NCBI GenBank assembly: GCA_947629215.1 | Contig: CANRCU010000097.1 | Span: 1 to 8,012, forward strand | Direction of reading: 5' to 3' | DNA length: 8,012 nt | DNA from: an uncultured Clostridia bacterium | Lineage (GTDB): Bacteria; Bacillota; Clostridia; Lachnospirales; CAG-274 | Shown: positions 1-5,593 of the stretch, one piece after another | How positions within the stretch are numbered: the stretch's first letter is position 1 | Layout: each line of letters starts with the position of its first letter | The notes under the pieces: model-generated | Databases searched by the model: none | Told to the model about the DNA's origin: nothing | Seen by the model: only the letters and a program-made list of their open reading frames with translations | Made by a program: the position numbers and the translations under genes

Positions 1-71
1 ATCATGGTGTTGAAAACCGTTTTGAAACGGATATTGAAGTCGGGTTCGCCCGTGCTGTAATAAAAGGTCAT
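1..71 (-). CDS. Start of an unknown leftward gene (partial)
   Basis: The minus strand opens with an ATG at 71-69 preceded by a clear Shine-Dalgarno sequence, AAGGAGAG (complement of 75-82), with a short spacing typical of Clostridia. The frame stays open to the window edge and gives 23 residues, beginning MTFYYSTGEPDFNIRFKTVF. I do not recognise the family from so short a piece; it has no signal peptide or membrane segment. It is divergent from the LysM gene at 305 and shares the 233-bp intergenic region with it. The ribosome binding site plus the open frame make a real gene likely, but the product is unknown. Confidence 0.6.
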   Translation of the reverse strand, partial: MTFYYSTGEPDFNIRFKTVFNTM

Positions 72-235
72 AAACTCTCCTTAAAAATAAATTTTATAGA
101 TTTAATTTTGGTTTTTCTGTATTATTCTCAAAAAACGAACGATTATGTATCTAAATAAGAGCTTGTGAAAATATTTGTTTATAAAAATTCAGGTTTGGTC
201 GACAGACTGTAACATATATTTTTTTTGTAAAATGG

Positions 236-241
236 TATAGT
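236..241 (+). promoter_or_regulatory. Candidate extended -10 promoter element of the LysM-kinase unit
   Basis: TATAGT at 236-241 is preceded by TGG, giving an extended -10 (TGnTATAGT). No convincing -35 lies 16-18 bp upstream, which extended -10 promoters can tolerate. Transcription would start near 248, leaving a leader of about 57 nt before the ATG at 305. This is a pattern match only. Confidence 0.35.
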
Positions 242-248
242 TCATTTA

Positions 249-262
249 TCGTAAATTTACGA
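249..262. promoter_or_regulatory. Perfect 14-bp palindrome at the predicted transcription start; candidate operator
   Basis: TCGTAAATTTACGA is its own reverse complement over all 14 bases. It lies just downstream of the candidate -10 element and over the expected start site, where a dimeric repressor would block transcription. I cannot match it to a known consensus (it is not a Fur, PerR, LexA or Rex box), so the regulator is unknown. As RNA it could form only a very short hairpin with almost no loop, so a DNA-binding role is more likely than a structural one. Confidence 0.35.
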
Positions 263-304
263 GAAAGATAAGGCTGCCTATATTTACAAAGGAGATGAAG
301 TTAA

Positions 305-1411
305 ATGAAAGAGAATGAAAGGACGATACTGCCCTCGAATATAAAACAGGTGGGTTCTGTGTCCGACGAAAAAAAGGTATATGTCGAGGATTATGCCTCT
401 ACATATTTGCAGCAGTATGCAAACGCCGATAACTGCCGTGAAAAGGTGTGTTTTCTTGTCGGGCAGAATATAACGGTCGACGGCTGCGAGGCGCTTTTTA
501 TAAGCGGTGTTATACAGGGCAAATATACCATACAAAAAAACGGTGTTGTCCAGTTCAGCGAAAAAAGCTGGCAGTATGCAAAAAAACAGATGGATATTTA
601 CTTTGTGGGTCTGGAGATAGTCGGTTGGGCATATGTTCAAGAGGGCTATGAGGACTATATAAAAGAGGGCGTAAGAGAATACCACGAGGCAAACTGCGGG
701 CGCGGACTCGATGTAATGCTGCTGATAGACCCTTCCGAGCGCATAAACAGCTTTTTTGTGCGGCAGGACGAGGGACTGAGGGCGCTTAAGGGCTATATCA
801 TCTATTACGAAAAAAACGAGGGTATGCACGAGTATATGCTTGAAAATAAGCTAAGACCCACAAATGACGATTATCGGCTGATAAGCGAGTTCAACACGGA
901 AGCGGACGAGCCCGAAACGGAACAGGCGTTTGAAAGGTCACGCAGGTCTGAAAAACGGACTTTGCGCCTTGAACGCAGGGACAGCAAAAAGGAAATGGGG
1001 CTTATGAGTACTTTGAGTTTTGTTATGCTTATGGTCTGCTTTGTTATGGGCGCAGGGCTTGTACAAAATGATAAGCGTATAAACGAGCTGGAACTCAGCC
1101 TTGCCGACATAAAACAGGAACTTAGCGTTGCGGACGGCGCACAAAGCGTGTTTGCGGCTGAAAATAATTTTGTGTATACCGAGATGACAACAACGACCCT
1201 TACGACCGAAACGACCGCAGCCGAAACATCGACTTATGCCGAGGACGAGCCGAAAACCATTGAATATAAGGTGAAAAGCGGCGATACCCTTTCTATCATA
1301 AGCGAAAAAATATACGGTACAATAGATATGATGGAAAATATAATGCAGCTCAACGATCTGAAAGACGCCGACAGTCTTAAAGAGGGTATGCGGCTTGTGC
1401 TGCCGAAGTAG
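305..1411 (+). CDS. Single-pass membrane protein: JAB/MPN-like cytoplasmic domain plus external LysM domain
   Basis: This 368-residue protein starts at an ATG 10 nt after AAAGGAG (288-294). Residues about 24-182 form a domain resembling the JAB/MPN fold seen in LysM proteins of Lachnospiraceae and Ruminococcaceae (VYVEDYASTYLQQYA, LEIVGWAY, LLIDPSERINSFFV). The metal-binding H-x-H of active JAMM peptidases is absent, so it is probably not a protease. A very basic stretch (211-229, RSRRSEKRTLRLERRDSKK) precedes one membrane segment (about 232-254), which predicts N-terminus inside and C-terminus outside. A short coiled coil (255-275) and a Thr-rich spacer (293-310) follow. A LysM domain (319-367, YKVKSGDTLSIISEKIYG to LVLP) should bind peptidoglycan. 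The kinase gene begins 12 bp downstream, so the two are probably co-transcribed and may act together. LysM and topology are secure; the JAB-like assignment is from memory of the family. Confidence 0.85.
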   Translation: MKENERTILPSNIKQVGSVSDEKKVYVEDYASTYLQQYANADNCREKVCFLVGQNITVDGCEALFISGVIQGKYTIQKNGVVQFSEKSWQYAKKQMDIYFVGLEIVGWAYVQEGYEDYIKEGVREYHEANCGRGLDVMLLIDPSERINSFFVRQDEGLRALKGYIIYYEKNEGMHEYMLENKLRPTNDDYRLISEFNTEADEPETEQAFERSRRSEKRTLRLERRDSKKEMGLMSTLSFVMLMVCFVMGAGLVQNDKRINELELSLADIKQELSVADGAQSVFAAENNFVYTEMTTTTLTTETTAAETSTYAEDEPKTIEYKVKSGDTLSIISEKIYGTIDMMENIMQLNDLKDADSLKEGMRLVLPK

Positions 1412-1423
1412 AGGAGGGGTATA

Positions 1424-2041
1424 ATGCGGCTTGAAAACGAACTTGCGGCTGCGCTTGCGCACGAAGTCAAAAATCCGCTTTCGCTGATAAAAATGAATGT
1501 GGATCATTTAAAGACCTGCCTTAACGAAGAATTTGAGGATAATTTCAAGGTCATAGAACGTGAGATATGCCGCATAAATATGATAGTTACGGGGCTTAGT
1601 TTCAATAGACAGCCCGTATATATAAAACGGCTGATAGACAATATAATAAGTGAATACGATATATCGCTGAAACAAAAAAACGTCAGATTCAATGTAGAGG
1701 GCGCTGCCGATATTTACGCCATGGGCGACAGCGAAAAACTGAATATTTTATTTTTCAATCTGATAAAAAACAGCGTAGAGGCAATAAAAAAAGACGGTGA
1801 GATAAGCATAACCATAAAAAATGTAAACGGTGAGATAACTACCGAGATAGAGGATAACGGCGGCGGCATAGACCCGCGCATTATGCAGAAGATAGGGCAG
1901 CCATACAATACCGGCAAGGAGGGCGGTACGGGTCTTGGGCTTGCTATCTGTAAAAGCATAGTCAACGAACATAGGGGGAAGATATTATTTGAAAACACCG
2001 AAAAAGGCGCAAAAGTAAGCGTTGTTCTGAACGCTGCATAA
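1424..2041 (+). CDS. Soluble sensorless histidine kinase (HisKA + HATPase_c)
   Basis: This 205-residue protein consists almost only of a kinase core. The H-box is at residues 12-19 (AHEVKNPL; H13 is the predicted phosphorylated histidine), so the dimerisation helix starts at the very N-terminus. The N-box is NLIKNSVEAI (112-121), the G1 box DNGGGID (144-150) and the G2 box GGTGLGLAI (167-175). No membrane segment, PAS, HAMP or other sensor domain exists, whereas typical sensor kinases exceed 350 residues. The ATG follows GAGGAGGGG (1411-1419) at good spacing and no in-frame upstream extension is needed, so the protein is complete rather than truncated. It lies 12 bp after the LysM membrane gene, which may supply its sensory input. 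No response regulator is nearby; the phosphate could go to a distant regulator such as Spo0A, which is inference. Confidence 0.93.
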   Translation: MRLENELAAALAHEVKNPLSLIKMNVDHLKTCLNEEFEDNFKVIEREICRINMIVTGLSFNRQPVYIKRLIDNIISEYDISLKQKNVRFNVEGAADIYAMGDSEKLNILFFNLIKNSVEAIKKDGEISITIKNVNGEITTEIEDNGGGIDPRIMQKIGQPYNTGKEGGTGLGLAICKSIVNEHRGKILFENTEKGAKVSVVLNAA

Positions 2042-2080
2042 AAAAACGGGCATTGCGTATGTACGAACAAAGGCAGAATC

Positions 2081-2120
2081 ATTTAAAAGCTGTCGGAGGT
2101 CAAAAAGACGGTTTTTAAAT
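2081..2120 (+). terminator. Weak candidate terminator hairpin after the kinase gene
   Basis: ATTTAAAA (2081-2088) is complementary to TTTTAAAT (2113-2120), and GTC/GAC inside can extend pairing. The stem is AT-rich and the T-run lies inside the right arm rather than after it, so this is not a classical intrinsic terminator. It is the first inverted repeat after the kinase stop; the hairpin repeats further on may terminate transcription instead. Confidence 0.2.
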
Positions 2121-2226
2121 ATTTTGCAGGGGTTCGTGTCAGCGGAATGACCGACATTGCGTTTGGCATTTTGTTTTAACAGTACACTTTTTGTACATTA
2201 CAATTATGTTGACCTTGCGGCAAACA

Positions 2227-2278
2227 CGCAATATATCTCCGTAAGACTGATTTTTGAAACATAACAGAGATACCTGCG
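2227..2278 (+). other. Degraded hairpin of repeat copy 1
   Basis: The left arm CGCAATATATCTCCG and right arm CAGAGATACCTGCG keep pairing only at CGCA/TGCG and TATCTC/GAGATA. The interior has lost the GGCT/AGCC inner stem seen in the other copies. This looks like an older, decayed copy of the unit. Confidence 0.6.
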
Positions 2279-2343
2279 TTTGGCATTTTGTTTTAATAAC
2301 ACACTTTTGCCCCATTACAATTGCATCAATCTTGCGGCAAACA

Positions 2344-2398
2344 CGCAAATGTATCTCCGTGAGGCTGTTTTTTGAGCCGAAGCGGAGATATATTTGCG
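2344..2398 (+). other. Long hairpin of repeat copy 2
   Basis: CGCAAATGTATCTCCG (2344-2359) pairs with CGGAGATATATTTGCG (2383-2398): 16 pairs, one of them G-U (2351/2391). Inside, GGCT (2363-2366) pairs with AGCC (2375-2378) around a GTTTTTTG loop. The G-U pair is allowed only in plus-strand RNA; minus-strand RNA would have an A-C mismatch there, which hints at function in the rightward transcript. Confidence 0.75.
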
Positions 2399-2472
2399 GG
2401 GCTTGCCTTTAGTGTTTTATTTTATTAACACACTTATTACACATTACAATTGTATCAAACTTGCGGCAAACA

Positions 2473-2527
2473 CGCAAATGTATCTCCGTGAGGCTGTTTT
2501 TTGAGCCGAAGCGGAGATATATTTGCG
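2473..2527 (+). other. Long hairpin of repeat copy 3
   Basis: The 55 nt are identical to the hairpin at 2344-2398, including the single G-U pair and the inner GGCT/AGCC stem. No T-run follows (the next bases are GGGCTTGC), so it is not a standard intrinsic terminator. Confidence 0.75.
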
Positions 2528-2589
2528 GGGCTTGCTTTTAGTGGTTCATACTTTTTGCCATTACAATTGCATCAAACTTGCGGCAAACA

Positions 2590-2644
2590 CGCAAATGTAT
2601 CTCCGTGAGGCTGTTTTTTGAGCCGAAGCGGAGATATATTTGCG
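2590..2644 (+). other. Long hairpin of repeat copy 4
   Basis: This is again the same 55-nt hairpin, the last of the array. After GCGGGGCTT at 2642-2650 the sequence departs from the tail seen in copies 2 and 3 and runs into the palindromic element that begins at about 2664. Confidence 0.75.
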
Positions 2645-2663
2645 GGGCTTTATTTATCTAAAT

Positions 2664-2843
2664 GGGGCGCTGCCCCATACCCCGCCCGCTTTTTTATGAG
2701 GTCTAAGCAAAAAATTTTACTTTTCGTAAACCGAAAAGTAATTTTTTGCTTAGGAAAAAGCGGGGCTTGCTTTTGGAATATCAACTTTAAAGTTTTCGGT
2801 CAAGCCTTTTTCAAAAGGCTTGCGGGGTCAGGGGCAGCGCCCC
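2664..2843. mobile_element. MITE-like palindromic element with 22-bp terminal inverted repeats
   Basis: The left end (2664-2685, GGGGCGCTGCCCC-AT-ACCCCGC) matches the reverse complement of the right end (2822-2843, GGGGCGCTGCCCC-TG-ACCCCGC) at 20 of 22 bases. Each end is also a small hairpin (GGGGC/GCCCC). Internal dyads are a long one at 2703-2753, AACTTTAAAGTT at 2783-2794, and CAAGCCTTTT/AAAAGGCTTG at 2801-2822. At about 180 bp with no coding capacity this looks like a miniature inverted-repeat or REP-like element. The right terminal repeat overlaps the end of the ThiE gene. No clear target-site duplication was found at the ends. Confidence 0.6.
2703..2753. other. Long internal hairpin of the MITE-like element
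   Basis: CTAAGCAAAAAATTTTACTTTTCG-type left arm (2703-2726) pairs with the right arm 2732-2753 through 12 outer and 10 inner base pairs, with a two-base TT bulge on the left and a five-base TAAAC loop. It could slow or stop transcription arriving from either convergent unit, but there is no clean T-run on either strand. Confidence 0.65.
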
Positions 2844-3493
2844 TGCTGCTCTTCTATTTTTGAGATCAGCCTGCGCACTTTGGCGGATATGTCGTCGGCG
2901 CCCGTTATATCCGACACAAGACAGATGCATTTTGCCCCCGTTTGCAGCGGCAAATGCATATTATGCTCTTTTATGCCGCCGATAGCGGTGTAGGGCAGGT
3001 CAATGTTTTTAACTACATATTCAAGATATTCAAGACCTACGGGCGCGCATACATGGTCTTTTGTTTTGGTGGGGAAAAGCGGTCCTACACCGATATAGTC
3101 GGCACCGTCTTTTACAGCCTGCTCGGCTTGCTCCGGACTGTGCGTCGAAAGCCCTATTATCATATCGCTGCCGACCAGCTTGCGCACCTCGGCTATGGGT
3201 AAGTCGTCTTGACCTATGTGTACACCGTCGGGGCGTACAAGCATGGCTATATCTATGTTGTCGTTTATTATAAAGGTACAGCCTGCTTTTTGACACATTT
3301 CTTTTATGACTATACACTCGTTGTAGCGCACGCGTATCTCGGCATATTTTTCTCTGTATTGAATTATTTTTGCGCCGCCTTCAAGCATGGCGCGGACGAC
3401 TTCACAGTTGGAACGCCCGTTTGAAAGATTCTGTGCCGTTATGCAATACAGCGGAAAATCAAGTTTTTTTCTTTTTTCTGCGGTCAATGACAT
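2828..3493 (-). CDS. thiE: Thiamine phosphate synthase (ThiE)
   Basis: This 221-residue cytoplasmic TIM-barrel enzyme joins HMP diphosphate to the thiazole phosphate (HET-P) to make thiamine phosphate. Family motifs are all present: YCIT (16-19), QYREK (45-49), IINDN (75-79), GVHIGQDDL (90-98), GLSTHS (114-119), GPLFPTKTK (137-145) and AIGGI (170-174), with the loop equivalent to VVSAI reading LVSDI (192-196). The ATG at 3493 lies 6 nt after the stop of the GH13 gene, and its AAAAAGGAG ribosome binding site is made of the last codons of that gene, which implies translational coupling. It is the last gene of the leftward operon; no other thi gene or TPP riboswitch is visible. The last four or five residues (QGRCP) and the stop are encoded by the right inverted repeat of the adjacent palindromic element, so the C-terminus has probably been remodelled. 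Confidence 0.95.
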   Translation of the reverse strand: MSLTAEKRKKLDFPLYCITAQNLSNGRSNCEVVRAMLEGGAKIIQYREKYAEIRVRYNECIVIKEMCQKAGCTFIINDNIDIAMLVRPDGVHIGQDDLPIAEVRKLVGSDMIIGLSTHSPEQAEQAVKDGADYIGVGPLFPTKTKDHVCAPVGLEYLEYVVKNIDLPYTAIGGIKEHNMHLPLQTGAKCICLVSDITGADDISAKVRRLISKIEEQQGRCP

Positions 3494-3499
3494 AAGTTT

Positions 3500-5572
3500 C
3501 TACTCCTTTTTGCATACCCATACCGCGCAGCCGTAGGACGGTGTAAATGCGGTGAACGTACCCTCGGTAACGACTGATGTTTCGGTATTTGTTGTAAAAC
3601 TGTGATGATCGGAAAGTATCTCTCTTGTAAAGACATCGCCGTCCTCAGCCTCTATAGCCCATGCGGGAACTATAGTTTCACGCTCGTTATCGTTGTTGTT
3701 CAGTATAATTGCAATTTTTTCGCTCTCGTTCCATCTTCCGAAACAGATAAGACCGTTGGACATATAAAGGTAGTCCAGACAACCTGTCGAAAATGCCTTG
3801 TATTTTTTGTGCAGCTTTATCATGGCTTTGTAAAAATCAAGTATCTCATGGTCTTCGCGACCCCATGGGAAGGGGCGGCGGTTGTCGGGGTCCGTCCAGC
3901 CCGTCATGCCGACTTCGTCACCGTAATATATGGTAGGCGCGCCCATCCATGTCATCTGAAAGACTATGGCTTCGCGCATAACGGCTTTGTTGAGTCCCGT
4001 ATCGGCAGCTTCGGCGCCCATAGTGTGCAGTCTGCCTATTTTGCGGTTCGTTCTTGTAAGAAAACGCGAATGGTCATGGTTTGAAAGCTGATTCATAGCC
4101 ACCGAAAGGCTCGAATAGGTGAAACGTGACATAAAATAACGCATTGTGCTTTCAAAATCGCTGCTGTTGTTGTATTTGTCGGGAATGGAAGACTCACTGT
4201 GTTTTTCCATGCCCGTTAAAAACCATGTCAGCGGCTCCATAAAAGCGTCATAATTCATGACCGTATCCCATTGATCGCCCATGAGCCAGTCTTTGGGATC
4301 GCCGTAATGTTCGGCAAGGATAATGGCGTTGGGGTTAGCCTCTTTCACTACTTTTCTGAAATCACGCCAGAATTGCATATTAAATTCTTTGCTGCAGCCA
4401 AGATCGGCGGCAACGTCAAGCCTCCAGCCGTCTGCATTAAAAGGCGGAGATACCCATTTTCTGCCTATATCAAGAATATAGTTGTACAATTCCTCCGAGC
4501 CTTCATAATTGAGTTTGGGGTGATTGTCATGCCCCCACCAGCCGTCGTAGAAACCGTCCTCGTTCCATTTGAAGTAATTTCTGTATCGGCTGTTTTTGTC
4601 GTTGAAAGCGCCGGGTTCGTAACCGTTGCGCTCGTATATCTTTTCACGGTCAAGCCATTTGTTGAAAGCGCCGCAATGGTTGAAAACACCGTCAAGTATG
4701 ACTTTTATGCCCATTGCATGAGCCATTTCTATAAGGCGTATCATAAGTTTGTTGCTTTCTTCAAGGTTTTCCTTATCGGTCGTTCTTATCATGTACATAT
4801 CGGCTTTTGAGTTGTCGGCATCATTGGGGCCGACGGTGGTAGTGCCGTCGTTTATTATAACGCCGAAATGCGGGTCGATATATGCATAATCTTGTATATC
4901 GTATTTATGATTGCTTGGCGAAACAAAAACGGGATTGAAATATATGGCGTCTATGCCAAGGTCTTTGAGATAATGCATTTTTGCCATAACGCCAAGAAGG
5001 TCACCGCCGTAGAAATTGCAGACATCGAAATTTTCAAGCGGTGAATCCCAGCTTTTTACGGTTTTTGCGCGTGCGCCGAGGTAGATATACTCATTGTCGA
5101 CAACAGCGTTTGATTTATCACCGTCAAAGAAACGGTCTACATATATCTGATACATAACGGCGCCTTTTGCCCAGTCGGGGGTGTGAAAGCCGGGCATTAT
5201 ATTAAAATTGTAAACGTTGTCAGCCTTTTTGACAACGCCCTGTTTGTTGTACGAATATTTTCTTCCGTCCTTTTCAAGTATAAAATAATAACTTATAGGT
5301 TCCGAGGCAAGCATGATGCTGCCTTCGTAAAAATCAAAATAAGACGTGCTGCGCGCTTTGCGCATAAGTATAAAACTTTCTTCAAGCCTTATAAAACAGC
5401 GGTCTACATTGTCTTTTGCCACCCTCAGCCTGACGGTTACCTTCTGATTTTTCTCCGGCTCGGCAGGTGACCTGAACATAGGTGTTTCATCGGAAAAAAT
5501 TGCATCGAAATTAAGGTATCTGAACTTCAGCTCGTCCATAAGGATAATTCGGTTTATCATTTTATGATCCAT
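3500..5572 (-). CDS. Cytoplasmic GH13 neopullulanase/cyclomaltodextrinase-type glycosidase
   Basis: This 690-residue enzyme should hydrolyse alpha-1,4 (possibly alpha-1,6) bonds in maltodextrins, cyclodextrins or pullulan fragments. Residues about 15-125 look like an N-terminal CBM34 domain. The catalytic barrel begins near 136 (GAVMYQIYVDRFFDGD). GH13 regions are clear: I DGVFNH (294-299), II GWRLDVA with nucleophile D386, III ILAEHY with acid/base E421, IV LSNHD with D500. HPKLN (351-355) resembles the MPKLN signature of subfamily 20. A beta-sandwich C-terminal domain follows from about 600. No signal peptide exists, so it acts on imported oligosaccharides. It is about 100 residues longer than usual for this group, partly from an insertion around 238-272 before region I. 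The start at 5572 follows AAAAGGGG at about 10 nt; a second ATG four codons in is possible. Exact substrate preference cannot be read from the sequence. Confidence 0.93.
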   Translation of the reverse strand: MDHKMINRIILMDELKFRYLNFDAIFSDETPMFRSPAEPEKNQKVTVRLRVAKDNVDRCFIRLEESFILMRKARSTSYFDFYEGSIMLASEPISYYFILEKDGRKYSYNKQGVVKKADNVYNFNIMPGFHTPDWAKGAVMYQIYVDRFFDGDKSNAVVDNEYIYLGARAKTVKSWDSPLENFDVCNFYGGDLLGVMAKMHYLKDLGIDAIYFNPVFVSPSNHKYDIQDYAYIDPHFGVIINDGTTTVGPNDADNSKADMYMIRTTDKENLEESNKLMIRLIEMAHAMGIKVILDGVFNHCGAFNKWLDREKIYERNGYEPGAFNDKNSRYRNYFKWNEDGFYDGWWGHDNHPKLNYEGSEELYNYILDIGRKWVSPPFNADGWRLDVAADLGCSKEFNMQFWRDFRKVVKEANPNAIILAEHYGDPKDWLMGDQWDTVMNYDAFMEPLTWFLTGMEKHSESSIPDKYNNSSDFESTMRYFMSRFTYSSLSVAMNQLSNHDHSRFLTRTNRKIGRLHTMGAEAADTGLNKAVMREAIVFQMTWMGAPTIYYGDEVGMTGWTDPDNRRPFPWGREDHEILDFYKAMIKLHKKYKAFSTGCLDYLYMSNGLICFGRWNESEKIAIILNNNDNERETIVPAWAIEAEDGDVFTREILSDHHSFTTNTETSVVTEGTFTAFTPSYGCAVWVCKKE

Positions 5573-5593
5573 ATTTATGCACCCCTTTTTTGT

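Larger units (their letters stand above)
2158..2650 (+). repeat. Tandem array of four 92-bp hairpin repeats between convergent genes
   Basis: A unit running from CATTACAATT to GCGGGGCTT occurs at 2313-2404, 2442-2533 and 2559-2650; neighbouring copies differ by only one or two bases. A diverged fourth copy lies at about 2196-2287, and a fragment of a further unit's tail lies at 2158-2179 (it matches 2275-2296). The shared CTTGCGGCAAACACGCA block starts at 2214, 2331, 2460 and 2577, so the spacing is 117, 129 and 117 bp. The spacers vary far more than the cores. The array fills the gap between the kinase and ThiE genes. It contains no open frame with a ribosome binding site and does not match the repeat-spacer form of CRISPR. 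I do not recognise the family; REP/BIME-like elements or tandem structured RNAs are both possible. Confidence 0.9.

Noticed and set aside
284..829. Long open frame on the minus strand opposite the LysM gene
   Set aside because: It lies wholly antisense to a gene with a good ribosome binding site and recognisable domains, has no ribosome binding site of its own and encodes no known motif.
2139..2348. A 69-codon minus-strand open frame over repeat copies 1 and 2
   Set aside because: Its protein repeat simply mirrors the DNA repeat; there is no ribosome binding site and the frame is broken in copies 3 and 4.
2158..2650. Possible CRISPR array
   Set aside because: The conserved unit is 92 bp, the copies include an internal long hairpin, the spacers share sequence with each other, and no cas gene is present.
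2801..2822. Intrinsic terminator for the leftward operon
   Set aside because: The stem CAAGCCTTTT/AAAAGGCTTG is strong, but no T-run follows on either strand (ACCGAAAAC on minus, CGGGGTC on plus).
2618..2863. An 81-codon plus-strand open frame over the palindromic element
   Set aside because: It is composed of repeat and inverted-repeat DNA, runs antisense into ThiE and lacks a ribosome binding site.
3602..4084. A 160-codon plus-strand frame inside the GH13 gene
   Set aside because: It is a shadow of the GH13 reading frame, which carries all four catalytic regions intact.
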